Positions 17,574 to 26,563 of a stretch of DNA of 64,000 bases are shown here, in pieces. The notes beneath the pieces are model-generated. The model was given only the letters and a program-made list of their open reading frames with translations. It did not search any database and was not told where the DNA came from. Each line of letters opens with the position of its first letter. The stretch's first letter is position 1. This DNA is from Saprospirales bacterium (GTDB lineage Bacteria; Bacteroidota; Bacteroidia; Chitinophagales; Saprospiraceae): positions 186,001-250,000 of the forward strand of contig JADJTT010000007.1 in the NCBI GenBank assembly GCA_016711045.1, in the 5' to 3' direction. A program made the position numbers and the translations under genes.

Positions 17574-17726
17574 GGTTGAATTGCTTTTTGTAATATGGTA
17601 CTTTAAGAATGGAAAGTTAGGAGAATGGGCCCTTTCAAAAGATCACTTCATAGACTTCCGGAAAGGAAACCCGTTTAATCGGCACAAAGATTTTTTTTAA
17701 TTTCTGGGAGCGGTAACAGGAATGTG

Positions 17727-17734
17727 TATATTTG
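17727..17734 (+). promoter_or_regulatory. -7 box of the pyrR-pyrB promoter
   Basis: A perfect TATATTTG with a degenerate -33 element (TTTCTG, 17701-17706) 20 bases upstream. It lies over the upstream in-frame ATG at 17722, showing that the ATG at 17743 is the likely start, with almost no leader. Confidence 0.65.
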
Positions 17735-17742
17735 TTGCCGGC

Positions 17743-18306
17743 ATGGATAAAGGAAGGATCATATTAAATCAGGAACAATTCCAACTCACGATCGAGCGGC
17801 TTTGCCAGCAGCTGATAGAGGAATTTCAATTCTTCGAAAAGACCTGTCTCATTGGTATTCAGCCCAGAGGTGTATTGCTGGCCAGCCGGTTGCACCAACG
17901 CCTTCTTTCCATCTTAAACATTCCCTCCATCGAATACGGTATACTCGACATTACCTTTTACCGGGACGATTTCCGCATCCGGGCCAAGCCGCTAAAGGCC
18001 AGTGTCACCGATATGCCTTTCCTGGTAGAGGGAAAAAATGTGTTGCTGGTCGACGACGTGTTGTATTCCGGTCGTACGGTGCAGGCTGCGCTGACAGCCT
18101 TGCAACATTACGGCCGTCCTAACCGGGTGGAACTGGTCGCCATGGTCGATCGCCGGTTTAACCGGCACCTTCCTATCCAACCCGACTTTACCGGATTGCG
18201 GGTAGATGCGCTTGATGAAGCCTATGTGAAGGTGGAATGGAAAGAAAAGGAACAGGAAGACCGAATTTTGCTTTTCGCGAAAAAAGAAGATTCTGAATTG
18301 CCATAA
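17743..18306 (+). CDS. pyrR: PyrR: pyrimidine operon regulator / uracil phosphoribosyltransferase
   Basis: The 187-residue protein belongs to the PyrR branch of phosphoribosyltransferases, which in Gram-positive bacteria bind pyr mRNA and also make UMP from uracil. The PRPP-binding motif VLLVDDVLYSGRT and the following VDRRFNRHLPIQPDFTG region are diagnostic. The start at 17743 is preferred because the upstream ATG (17722) overlaps the -7 box. Gene pyrB follows after 34 bases. Because the predicted leader is only a few bases, RNA-leader attenuation upstream of pyrR itself is unlikely; the protein may act mainly as an enzyme or elsewhere (inference). Confidence 0.93.
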   Translation: MDKGRIILNQEQFQLTIERLCQQLIEEFQFFEKTCLIGIQPRGVLLASRLHQRLLSILNIPSIEYGILDITFYRDDFRIRAKPLKASVTDMPFLVEGKNVLLVDDVLYSGRTVQAALTALQHYGRPNRVELVAMVDRRFNRHLPIQPDFTGLRVDALDEAYVKVEWKEKEQEDRILLFAKKEDSELP

Positions 18307-18339
18307 ACTTCTCTCAAGACCCGATAATTATACCCTTTA

Positions 18340-19275
18340 ATGTCAGAACAGGCCCAATTGAGTACCGATCATTTGCTGGGGATTAAAGACCTGAACTCTG
18401 CGGATATTCATCTTCTATTCGAGACGGCGGATGAATTTAAGGAAGTGATCAACCGGCCGATCAAGAAAGTACCCTCTCTTCGGGATATTACGATCGCCAA
18501 TATTTTCTTTGAAAGTTCAACCCGCACCCGCATTTCATTCGAATTAGCCGAAAAACGGCTCTCTGCGGATATCGTCAATTTTTCAGCTTCTTCCTCTTCT
18601 GTCAATAAAGGAGAAACCCTGCTGGATACGGTCAACAACATTCTGGCCATGAAGGTCGATATGATCGTCATGCGTCATCCAGCGCCGGGCGCTCCCCATT
18701 TTCTGGCCAATCACATCAAAGCCAATATTATCAATGCCGGCGACGGCACGCATGAGCACCCTACTCAAGCCTTGCTCGATGCCTACTCTATACGCGAACG
18801 GCTCGGGGATGTAGCAGGAAAAAAGGTGGCCATTTTTGGTGATATTCTGCATTCCCGCGTGGCGCTGAGCAATATTTTCTGCCTGCAAAAACTGGGTGCA
18901 GAAGTAATGGTCTGTGGGCCTCCTACACTTATCCCCAAATATATCTCCACACTGGGGGTAAGGGTTTCACACGATGTGCGTCAAACTCTTGCGTGGTGCG
19001 ATGTGGCCAACATTCTCCGCATACAGCTGGAACGCCAGAATATCAAATACTTTCCTTCTCTTCGGGAATATGCGCGCTATTTTGGGATCAATAAAGCATT
19101 GTTGGATACCCTTGACAAAGAGATCCTTATTATGCACCCGGGCCCCATCAATCGCGGAGTGGAAATAACCAGCGATGTAGCGGATTCTGCACACTCTATC
19201 ATTCTCGATCAGGTGGAGAATGGGGTGGCTATCAGGATGGCAGTATTGTTCCTCCTGGCCGGCAGGAGAAAATGA
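18340..19275 (+). CDS. pyrB: Aspartate carbamoyltransferase catalytic chain
   Basis: PyrB condenses carbamoyl phosphate with aspartate, the committed step of pyrimidine synthesis. The 311-residue protein shows the carbamoyl-phosphate motif FESSTRTR (57-64), the 80s-loop Lys, the aspartate-site HPTQALLD, and the C-terminal HPGPINRGVEI. Its length equals that of the E. coli catalytic chain. It is cotranscribed with pyrR (34-base gap). No regulatory chain pyrI gene lies nearby. Confidence 0.97.
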   Translation: MSEQAQLSTDHLLGIKDLNSADIHLLFETADEFKEVINRPIKKVPSLRDITIANIFFESSTRTRISFELAEKRLSADIVNFSASSSSVNKGETLLDTVNNILAMKVDMIVMRHPAPGAPHFLANHIKANIINAGDGTHEHPTQALLDAYSIRERLGDVAGKKVAIFGDILHSRVALSNIFCLQKLGAEVMVCGPPTLIPKYISTLGVRVSHDVRQTLAWCDVANILRIQLERQNIKYFPSLREYARYFGINKALLDTLDKEILIMHPGPINRGVEITSDVADSAHSIILDQVENGVAIRMAVLFLLAGRRK

Positions 19276-19366
19276 AATACTTTCCTTCCCACCGAACATA
19301 TCACCACCTATAATACATATTCGTTTGAATCAAATTTTATTATCTTGCTCCATAAAATCTTCGGGC

Positions 19367-22300
19367 ATGAAATATTTATTAAACCTATTATTTGGGAGCT
19401 TGCTTCTTTTGCCAAACATACTCCCCGGCCAGTCTTGTACGGAATACATTGCGGAAGACAAAACCCTGGGGGGACTGCATTATGTTCGGACAACGACGCA
19501 AACCCTTGTAATCAGGGGAACATACGAATACAGCCTCGAATTATTCTCCGACAGTAAAGGGGTGTTGGGCCGGATGCGGTCCAAAGGTGGGGTGGATTTT
19601 AACCAGGGCGATGAGTTGATCCTGGTTGACAGTAATAATGTCCGGAAGACCTACCGATTTATCGAGATGGGACAGATGAGCACCGAAGGCGGTACGCCTA
19701 TACACCAAAACGTGGTGCAGATGGATCTCGCTGCTGTTAATTGGCTGGCGAATTCCTATATTTCGCTCATCTACATCAAGAACAACATCAGCAATGAGAT
19801 CCGCAAGTTTACCATTATTGCGAACAGGCAGGTGGCTTTGCACAATATGGCGATCTGCTTCGGTCGCACATTGGATCCATCCGAAGTCCAGGACACCCCG
19901 TTGGCGGATGTACCTTCTCGTCCCAACAATGCTGCTGCTTCAGGGAGTCAGGCATCCCGGCCAGTGGATGTCAATTCGCTCAACGATCAGGAATTGAATG
20001 ATTTATATAAACAACTTCGGGAGACCAAGGAGCGTGTTCGTGCCGAGATCAGGCAGGAGGAACAAAATGGGGCAGAGATAAAGATGCAATTGCAACAAGA
20101 GCTGGCGCTTTCCCGGGAACAAGCCAATCAGAAAAAATCTGACTATGCCCAGGAAGTATTGGAAGCCCGTAAGCGTTCGCAGGGCGAAATGGATAAAGCC
20201 CAGCAGGAAATCGCCAATATGGTAGCGGATGCCCGCAAAAAAGCCGATACCGAGATCGAAAAGATCAATCTCAATGTGTTGGAAGCCAAGCAGCTTGCAG
20301 CCAAGGAAGTACAGGACGCCCGGCAGGCTGCTGCCGAAGAGGTTGCCGCTGCCCGGGATAATGCCGCCAAAGAGATCCAGGATGTCAAGAAGAAACTGGA
20401 ATCTGCCAAGGTGGAATATTCGGATGAAGTCGCCAGTGCACGTGAAAACTCCAGTGCGGAGATCAACCGCATCCGGGCAGAGACTGCAAAAAACATCGAG
20501 GAAGCACGCACGAAGGCTGGCCAGGAAAAAGAACGAACCACCGAAGAAGTGATTACCAGCAAAAAGACCGCTTCGCAGCAGATACTCCAAATCCAGGAAG
20601 AAACTGCCGCAGAAATTTCCCGAATCCGGGAAAATGCGGTGCTGGAGAAGCAAAAATCTGCCTATGAAGTAGCCGAAGCTAAACGGCGCTCTGCTGAAGA
20701 AATAGCACTGGTACAACAGAATACCGCTGCAGAATTGGGTGATATTCGGGAAGTGGTGGCTAAAGAAAAAGAGGCCGCTGCATTAGAAGTATCGGACTCC
20801 AAGAAAAGGGCTACGCTGGAGGTCAACCAAACCCTGCAACAGGTTGCCGCGGAAAAGGAACGTGCAAATCAGGAGATTGCTGCCACCCAACAAAAGTCAG
20901 CGCAAGAGGTTGCGCTTTCCCGCCAAAATGCAGAGCGGGAGAAAGCGGCTATCGCTCAGGAAGTTAAGGTTGCCAGGGAGAAAGCCACTCAAAATATCGA
21001 GCAGATCAACCAGGAACAAGCGAAGGCGATCCAGGATTCAAAAGCAAATGCGGAAGCGGAAAAAGCCCGTATAGCCCAAGAGGTACAGGAAGCCCGGGCT
21101 AATGCTACCAGAGAAATAGCGCGCATTCAGGCGGAAGCTCAGGCAAACATCCAAGCCATTAAGGCGAATGAAGAAGCAACGAAGAAGCAATTGGCACAGG
21201 AAGTTGCCGACGCCCGCGAACGCGCCAATGCGGAGATATTCAAAGCACAGCAGGAAGCTACGCAAACCGTCCAGGAATCTCAGAAAAAAGCGGAATCAGC
21301 TCGCGGCCAATATACTACGGAGTTGGCCCTGGCACAGGAAACTGCGCAGAGTAAGATTAAAGCTATTCAAGAAGAAGCAGCAGCCCGCGTAGCTGAAGCC
21401 AAACGCCAGGAAACTCAAGTCAAAGAAATGTCGACTTCTGAAGTGGTGTCGGCGCGCGACAAAGCTGCAGCAGAAGTGCGTATGGCGCAGGAAAATGCGG
21501 CCAAGGATATTGCCAAAGCAAAAGAAGCCGCTGCGTTGCAGCAGCAACAAAGTGCCAATGACATCTCCGAATCGCGCAAAACCGCTGCCGAGGTTATCTC
21601 TAAGATACAACAAGAAGAAGCAGAAAAGGTGAAACAAGCGCGCGAGAGCGGCGCGAAGGAACGCCAAACGCTGGCTGGGGATGTTGCAGGGGCTCGAGAG
21701 AAAGCAGCCCAGGAAATTTCTACTATTAACAGCCAGCTGGCTACAGATATTCAAATGACGAAAGAAGCCGCAGCCAAGGAAAAAGAACGTATTGCCCTGG
21801 AAGTACTTCAACAACGCCAGTCATCCGCAGAAAGCGTGGCCAAGTCCCAGGAAACAGCTGCCCAGGAGATCGCTGCCGTGAAGCGGCAGGCTTCGGAGGC
21901 TATTGCACAAGCCCAGCGCGAATCGGAACAGCGCAAAGCGGAATTGGCCGCCGAATTGAAAACCGCCAGGGAAGGAGTAGCCTCCGAAATCGCAGATGCC
22001 CGCAAAAAGGCAGAGGAGCAAAAATCCGGATACGCTCAGGATGTAGCTGCCGCTGAAGCAGCGAGCCGCAAAGCTGTAAGCGAGGCCCGGGCCAATTCGC
22101 TCGATGAAGTCAAAAAAGTGCAGGAAGAGACATCTTTAAAGAAAGCACAATATTATAAGGAGGCAGAAGAGGCCCGAAAAAAGACTATGGAGGAGATCGG
22201 CGCCGCACAACAGGAATCGAACGATGCCGTGTACCAGACCCGTCAAACAGCCACCGAGCAAATCACTCGTATCAAGGAAGAAACTGCCCAGGTGATCAAT

Positions 22301-22504
22301 GAAGAACAGGCTAAAGTAGAAGATGCCCGCAAAAAAGCCATCGAAGAACGCAATAAGCAGGCTGAACTGGGCTCCAAAACCGCCGGTATGCAAAAGGTGA
22401 TCGAAGAAAAAGAAACCAAAATTGACAGCCTGGAAGCAGAGATCCAAAAAGCAGAGGCCGAACTGCGCCGACTCCAGACCGAAATAAAGAAAGCAGGAGG
22501 GTAA
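19367..22504 (+). CDS. Secreted giant coiled-coil protein with 40-residue super-repeat
   Basis: The 1045-residue protein starts with a signal peptide (MKYLLNLLFGSLLLLPNILPG, about 1-22). The ATG at 19367 is chosen over an in-frame frame extending into pyrB because the signal peptide begins there. Residues 23-165 form a beta-rich domain with a few cysteines; a low-complexity linker follows. From about residue 230 to the end it is one uninterrupted Ala/Glu/Lys/Gln-rich coiled coil. Residues 260-990 parse into 18 blocks of 11-residue units closed by a 7-residue unit; 12 blocks are exactly 11+11+11+7. No sorting domain or membrane anchor is visible at the C-terminus. A periplasmic or surface rod or spacer role is inferred; no family function is recognised. 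Confidence 0.8.
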   Translation: MKYLLNLLFGSLLLLPNILPGQSCTEYIAEDKTLGGLHYVRTTTQTLVIRGTYEYSLELFSDSKGVLGRMRSKGGVDFNQGDELILVDSNNVRKTYRFIEMGQMSTEGGTPIHQNVVQMDLAAVNWLANSYISLIYIKNNISNEIRKFTIIANRQVALHNMAICFGRTLDPSEVQDTPLADVPSRPNNAAASGSQASRPVDVNSLNDQELNDLYKQLRETKERVRAEIRQEEQNGAEIKMQLQQELALSREQANQKKSDYAQEVLEARKRSQGEMDKAQQEIANMVADARKKADTEIEKINLNVLEAKQLAAKEVQDARQAAAEEVAAARDNAAKEIQDVKKKLESAKVEYSDEVASARENSSAEINRIRAETAKNIEEARTKAGQEKERTTEEVITSKKTASQQILQIQEETAAEISRIRENAVLEKQKSAYEVAEAKRRSAEEIALVQQNTAAELGDIREVVAKEKEAAALEVSDSKKRATLEVNQTLQQVAAEKERANQEIAATQQKSAQEVALSRQNAEREKAAIAQEVKVAREKATQNIEQINQEQAKAIQDSKANAEAEKARIAQEVQEARANATREIARIQAEAQANIQAIKANEEATKKQLAQEVADARERANAEIFKAQQEATQTVQESQKKAESARGQYTTELALAQETAQSKIKAIQEEAAARVAEAKRQETQVKEMSTSEVVSARDKAAAEVRMAQENAAKDIAKAKEAAALQQQQSANDISESRKTAAEVISKIQQEEAEKVKQARESGAKERQTLAGDVAGAREKAAQEISTINSQLATDIQMTKEAAAKEKERIALEVLQQRQSSAESVAKSQETAAQEIAAVKRQASEAIAQAQRESEQRKAELAAELKTAREGVASEIADARKKAEEQKSGYAQDVAAAEAASRKAVSEARANSLDEVKKVQEETSLKKAQYYKEAEEARKKTMEEIGAAQQESNDAVYQTRQTATEQITRIKEETAQVINEEQAKVEDARKKAIEERNKQAELGSKTAGMQKVIEEKETKIDSLEAEIQKAEAELRRLQTEIKKAGG

Positions 22505-22627
22505 AACTTTTAGCTTTTTAGTATTGTTTCGGCTATATTCAAGGTAAATTGGCTTGCGATTAGGGTGACTTCTGGCCTCCCTAATTGCTAAATTTCCAGA
22601 ATAACACAATAACATATTGAAGGAAGA

Positions 22628-22688
22628 GTTGAAGAGTAGAAAAGTGGAAAAGATTCTGTGAATCTCTTCCACTTTTCTACTCTTCAAC
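22628..22688. repeat. Long 28-bp hairpin upstream of the TlpA-like gene
   Basis: Arms 22628-22655 and 22661-22688 pair over 28 bases with one G-U-type mismatch and a five-base loop (CTGTG). The arms are built of GAAGAGTAGAAAAGTGG-like words. The right arm ends seven bases before the ATG of the downstream gene, so it could affect translation or end the upstream transcript. Confidence 0.8.
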
Positions 22689-22695
22689 AGAAATA

Positions 22696-24132
22696 ATGAC
22701 TCGTCTTATGAAGCAATCACTCTGGATTATTGGCTTTTTTTTCTTTTTTACCTCATTAGCCTTTTCTCAACAAGGCCACGAGATCAAGGTGAAGATCGAT
22801 AATTTCCAGGAAAAGGAACTCTACCTGGGCTATTACCTCCAGGATAAACAGTATCTGCTGGATACCACTCAACTCGGCGCCGATGGCTATTTTACGTTCT
22901 CCGGAGACGGAATCACCCCCGGTGGACTTTATCTCATCGTCATGCCTCCAGACAATCAGTATTTCCAGTTGCTGATCGATGATAAAAGCCAGCGGTTTTC
23001 CATGCATTGCAAAAATCCGAAAAACCCCACGGAGGGGATGGAGATCAAAGGCTCGGAAGATAATAAGCTCTTCTACGACTACCTCAACTATCTTTCCGTG
23101 AAACGCCCCGAAGCCGCTAGCCTGCAGGAAGCCATGGATAACCCGGAAACGCCTGAAAAGAAAAAAGCCGACCTTCAGGAGAAATTGGACAAACTGAATC
23201 AGGAGGTGATGGATTACCAGGCAAACCTCATCAAAAAATACCCGACTACCCTCACTGCCGTTGTCATTAAATCCAACCTTCCACTGGATGTGCCAGAAAT
23301 AGAGGGTGAAGACCAACGGGATATCGAGGTGAAAAAATGGCAATACGCCAAGCAACACTATTTCGATAATCTGGACCTGGCCGACCCACGCATGTTGCGC
23401 ACGCCCTTCCTTTTCCAACGCCTCGACCATTATGTCAATAAGATGACGGTACAGCATCCGGATTCGATTAACCAGTCGCTTTATTACCTGCTGGAAAAGA
23501 TGAAACCCTCGGAGGAAACGTTCAAATACTACCTGATCCATTTTCTTAACACGTACGCCAAGTCGCAGATCGTGGGCTTCGATGCCATCTATGTGTTCCT
23601 GGCCGATACCTACTACGCTTCCGGTCAGGCACCCTGGACCGAAGAGGAGCAACTGACCAAGATTATCGAAAATGCCACCCGGCTCGAGCCGCTCCTTATC
23701 GGGAAGATCGCCCCGAATATCAAGATGCAGACCCAGGATAACAAGGAAATCTGGTTGCACGACTTCCAGTCGCCTTACACCGTACTTTTTATCTGGGATC
23801 CCGACTGCGGGCATTGTAAAAAATCGATGCCCCAAATGATCGAATTCTACAATAATTACAAAGATAAGGGCGTAGAAGTGTTTGCCATCTGCACCAAACT
23901 CTACGACGAACTACAAAAGTGCTGGGATACCATCGAGGAAAGAGGTATGGGTATCTGGTTCAACTCTGTAGACCCCTATAACCGCTCCAAATTCCGCACC
24001 ATCTACGACGTCAAGACTACCCCTCAGATCTATATCCTGGACTATAAAAAGGAAATTCTCTCCAAACGCATCGGCGCCGAGCAATTAGGGGATGTGATGG
24101 ACCAGATCCTCAAGATGCAAGAGCACAATTGA
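22696..24132 (+). CDS. TlpA-like thioredoxin-domain protein with DUF4369-type N-terminus
   Basis: The 478-residue protein has a signal peptide (second Met, MKQSLWIIGFFFFFTSLAFSQ, is an equally good start), an N-terminal beta domain like DUF4369 (about 25-130), a helical middle (about 140-330) and a C-terminal thioredoxin fold (about 340-475). The redox motif is CGHC (C371 and C374, in WDPDCGHCKKSMP), and the cis-Pro is in KTTPQIYILD. Such proteins are periplasmic or envelope thiol-disulfide oxidoreductases in Bacteroidota. It stands alone between a long upstream hairpin and a large downstream repeat. The substrate is unknown. Confidence 0.88.
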   Translation: MTRLMKQSLWIIGFFFFFTSLAFSQQGHEIKVKIDNFQEKELYLGYYLQDKQYLLDTTQLGADGYFTFSGDGITPGGLYLIVMPPDNQYFQLLIDDKSQRFSMHCKNPKNPTEGMEIKGSEDNKLFYDYLNYLSVKRPEAASLQEAMDNPETPEKKKADLQEKLDKLNQEVMDYQANLIKKYPTTLTAVVIKSNLPLDVPEIEGEDQRDIEVKKWQYAKQHYFDNLDLADPRMLRTPFLFQRLDHYVNKMTVQHPDSINQSLYYLLEKMKPSEETFKYYLIHFLNTYAKSQIVGFDAIYVFLADTYYASGQAPWTEEEQLTKIIENATRLEPLLIGKIAPNIKMQTQDNKEIWLHDFQSPYTVLFIWDPDCGHCKKSMPQMIEFYNNYKDKGVEVFAICTKLYDELQKCWDTIEERGMGIWFNSVDPYNRSKFRTIYDVKTTPQIYILDYKKEILSKRIGAEQLGDVMDQILKMQEHN

Positions 24133-24136
24133 TGTT

Positions 24137-24262
24137 AGTTTTTAATTTTCAGTGTTCAATTTTCAGTTACTGTATACTGAAAAAAGTGATTTGACGGCTT
24201 TCGGCCGTCAAATCACTTGGGGTTGAGTATAACTGAAAATTAAAAACTGAAAATTAAAAACT
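24137..24262. repeat. Nested inverted repeat: TTTTTAATTTTCAG arms around a palindromic core
   Basis: Outer arms 24137-24169 and 24230-24262 (33 bases each, words TTTTTAATTTTCAG) are complementary with about three mismatches. They enclose the dispersed palindrome at 24184-24218. The element fills the space between two convergent genes and may act as a bidirectional terminator. Confidence 0.75.
24184..24218. repeat. Dispersed palindromic element, copy 1
   Basis: AAGTGATTTGACGGC and GCCGTCAAATCACTT form a perfect 15-bp stem with a short loop. Related copies occur near 32626, 43898 and 44410. Confidence 0.8.
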
Positions 24263-24271
24263 ACCCCCCCC

Positions 24272-25066
24272 TTACGTCAGCTTCGCCTTCTTCAAAATGC
24301 TTGACAAAACCCTGGGAAAGAACCGCTTCAAGTACACCGCGGCCATTTCCCGGAAGCCGCCGATGAGGATATCCTCTTTGGAGCTGTCAAGGGCCCGGAT
24401 AAGTTGTTCGGAGAAATCTTCGGGGCTCATGGCTTTGTGTTGGCCATCCCCTTTCTCGTTCATCGTACTTCCATCTCCTTTGAGCCCTTTCATGGTGATC
24501 TGTGTGCCTACGTAGCCGGGTATGACCAGCACCACGCGAATGCCGTCCGCCCAAACCTCGCCGCGCAGAGAGTCGAAAAAGCCGTGGAGGGCATGTTTGG
24601 GAGGAGCATAGGAGCTGCGCAACGCAGTACCGAATTTTCCAATTACGCTGCTCATCACGATGATCAACCCTTTTTTTCGTTCGAGAAGCTGCGGCAATAG
24701 CGCTTTGGTGAGTGCTACCGGCCCAAAATAATTGACATCCATCATCCGTTTGTCGACCTCCAGTTTGGTCTCCACCGCCAGGCCCCGGCTGGTCATTCCT
24801 GCATTATTCACCAGAATATCGACGGGCCCCAGTTTCTCAGTCACCTGCCTGACCAGTGCCGGCATACGGTCGTGGTCGGCCATATCCAAGGGGTATATCC
24901 ACACCTTTTCGGGGTCGGCACACGCGGCGCGCACGCGAGCCAGTTCCTCCATGCGGCGGGCGGTGAGGATGAGTCGGGCGCCACGTCGAGAGAACGCCTT
25001 CGCCAAGCCTTCGCCGATGCCGGAAGAAGCGCCGGTGATCCAGATGAGTTGGTCGTTGAAATCCAT
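24272..25066 (-). CDS. Short-chain dehydrogenase/reductase (SDR)
   Basis: The 264-residue NAD(P)-dependent oxidoreductase shows the nucleotide-binding TGASSGIGEG (11-20), an NNAG strand (NNAGMTSRG), the catalytic Ser in SSVIGKFGTALRS, and Y-A-P-P-K as the YxxxK pair. A C-terminal hydrophobic/basic tail (FPRVLSSILKKAKLT) may associate with membrane. The classical SDR fold is clear; the substrate is not. It is convergent with the TlpA-like gene across a large repeat and divergent from a glycosyltransferase. Confidence 0.9.
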   Translation of the reverse strand: MDFNDQLIWITGASSGIGEGLAKAFSRRGARLILTARRMEELARVRAACADPEKVWIYPLDMADHDRMPALVRQVTEKLGPVDILVNNAGMTSRGLAVETKLEVDKRMMDVNYFGPVALTKALLPQLLERKKGLIIVMSSVIGKFGTALRSSYAPPKHALHGFFDSLRGEVWADGIRVVLVIPGYVGTQITMKGLKGDGSTMNEKGDGQHKAMSPEDFSEQLIRALDSSKEDILIGGFREMAAVYLKRFFPRVLSSILKKAKLT

Positions 25067-25081
25067 TATTGGGAAGTTTTT

Positions 25082-25234
25082 TTAGGAGGGATTAGAAGGG
25101 ATTGAAAGGGATTTTTGGGGATTGTAATGGCGGAACAAAATAGGAAGATGGAGGCAGAAATGGCGCTTTTCTGTTACATTTACCCCATAAAATAATCCCA
25201 TCAATCCCTTCTAATCCCTTTCAATCCCCTCTAA
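25082..25234. repeat. Inverted GGGATT word repeat spanning a divergent promoter region
   Basis: Left arm 25082-25123 is made of GGGATTAGAAGGGATTGAAA-type words. The right arm 25193-25234 is its imperfect complement (AATCCCTTCTAATCCC). The 69 bases between must hold both divergent promoters. The right arm ends four bases before the GTG start of the glycosyltransferase. Confidence 0.7.
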
Positions 25235-25238
25235 TTCA

Positions 25239-26495
25239 GTGAATCGCTATTTCCAACAACAAACCCTCTTCGCGCCTCTGATTGAGAAGAAACCTTCGCT
25301 CAACCTGGGACTGGTGCTGGTCATCCCCGTCCGGGAAGAGCCCAGACTGCTGGGTACGTTGATGGGATTGACCAAATGTACGCTGCCTTCCTGTGATGTA
25401 GAGGTGATCGTGGTAGTGAACGGCTCGGAAACGGACTCCGATGAATTGCGCACTGCACAGGCCCAACTGGCACAACAAGTGCGGGAATGGGCGGAAAAAC
25501 TGCGATTGCAAAGCCGTCTGCGCTTCCATGTGCTCGAATATCCGGACCTGCCCAGGAAACATGCAGGGGTGGGGCTGGCCCGTAAGATCGGGATGGATGA
25601 AGCGTGTTTCCGATTGGAAAAAATTGGGAATCCAGGGGGCATCGTCGCTTGTTACGACGCCGACAGCCGCTGCGACAAGAACTACCTGATCGAAGTCGAT
25701 GCATTCTTTCAGCAGCACCCCGAGCTGCAAGCCTGCTCTATCTATTTTGAACACCCACTGGAAGGGATTGACTTTCCAGATGAGGTATACACCGCCATCA
25801 CTGAATACGAGCTACATCTACGTTATTTCATTCACGCCCAGCGTTTTGCGGGCTTTCCATTTGCTTTCCAGACGGTAGGCTCCAGCATGGCCGTGCGTGC
25901 CGATGCCTACCAGCAACAAGGCGGAATGAACCGCAGGCAGGCAGGGGAGGACTTCTACTTTTTGCATAAATTTACCTCCCTCGGCGCCGTAGGGGAGTTG
26001 ACGACCACCCGGGTGATCCCTTCTCCGCGCCCTTCGCACCGGGTGCCTTTTGGTACCGGCAAAGCTGTGCGCGAGTTGCTGCATTCGGGCAAAGGCTACC
26101 AGACCTATCATCCGGACCTTTTTCAACATCTCCGGACTTTTTGCCAGGATGTACCTGCTTTGTTTACAGAAGATGAAATTGAGGTGCAAAATTGCGTTCA
26201 ATCCTGGGCGCCCACCTTGCAGGATTTTCTTTCAGAAAATGATTTCCTCGCCAACTGGCGCGAGATCCGCGCCCATTCCGCCAAGCCGGAAACTTTCCAA
26301 AACCGCTTTTTTCGCTGGTTCAATGCCTTCAAACTGATGAAATACCTGCACTTCGCCCGGGAGAAGGGATTTCCGGATGTACCGGTCACTGAGGCGGCAC
26401 GATGGCTCTTATCGGAACTTCAGCCAGGGACTGAGGGGGAAGGAGCGAAGGAGTTGTTGCTGGCGTATAGAGCGGTTGATAGGGGGAGTTTTTAA
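25239..26495 (+). CDS. Family 2 glycosyltransferase
   Basis: The 418-residue protein begins with GTG right beside a repeat arm. It has a GT-A fold nucleotide-binding start (LGLVLVIPVREEPRLLGTL, then VEVIVVVNGSE), a DxD-type CYDADSRCDKNYL at about 145, and an AGEDFYFLHKF acceptor-site motif, all typical of family 2 glycosyltransferases. No transmembrane segment is visible. Donor and acceptor cannot be assigned. The final codons (AGT TTT TAA) lie inside the following repeat, so the natural C-terminus may have been altered by it. Confidence 0.82.
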   Translation: MNRYFQQQTLFAPLIEKKPSLNLGLVLVIPVREEPRLLGTLMGLTKCTLPSCDVEVIVVVNGSETDSDELRTAQAQLAQQVREWAEKLRLQSRLRFHVLEYPDLPRKHAGVGLARKIGMDEACFRLEKIGNPGGIVACYDADSRCDKNYLIEVDAFFQQHPELQACSIYFEHPLEGIDFPDEVYTAITEYELHLRYFIHAQRFAGFPFAFQTVGSSMAVRADAYQQQGGMNRRQAGEDFYFLHKFTSLGAVGELTTTRVIPSPRPSHRVPFGTGKAVRELLHSGKGYQTYHPDLFQHLRTFCQDVPALFTEDEIEVQNCVQSWAPTLQDFLSENDFLANWREIRAHSAKPETFQNRFFRWFNAFKLMKYLHFAREKGFPDVPVTEAARWLLSELQPGTEGEGAKELLLAYRAVDRGSF

Positions 26496-26562
26496 TTTTC
26501 AGTTTTCAATTTTCAGTTAAGGCAACTGAAAATTGAAAATTAAAAACTGAAAATTAAAAACT
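26487..26562. repeat. Inverted TTTTTAATTTTCAG word repeat supplying a stop codon
   Basis: The left arm 26487-26519 is almost identical to the left arm at 24137. The right arm 26524-26562 is complementary. The TAA of the upstream glycosyltransferase is part of the left arm; the MiaE stop lies two bases beyond the right arm. Confidence 0.8.
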
Positions 26563-26563
26563 A

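Noticed and set aside
19220..19366. 49-codon extension of the coiled-coil protein into pyrB
   Set aside because: It overlaps pyrB and precedes a clear signal peptide beginning at 19367.
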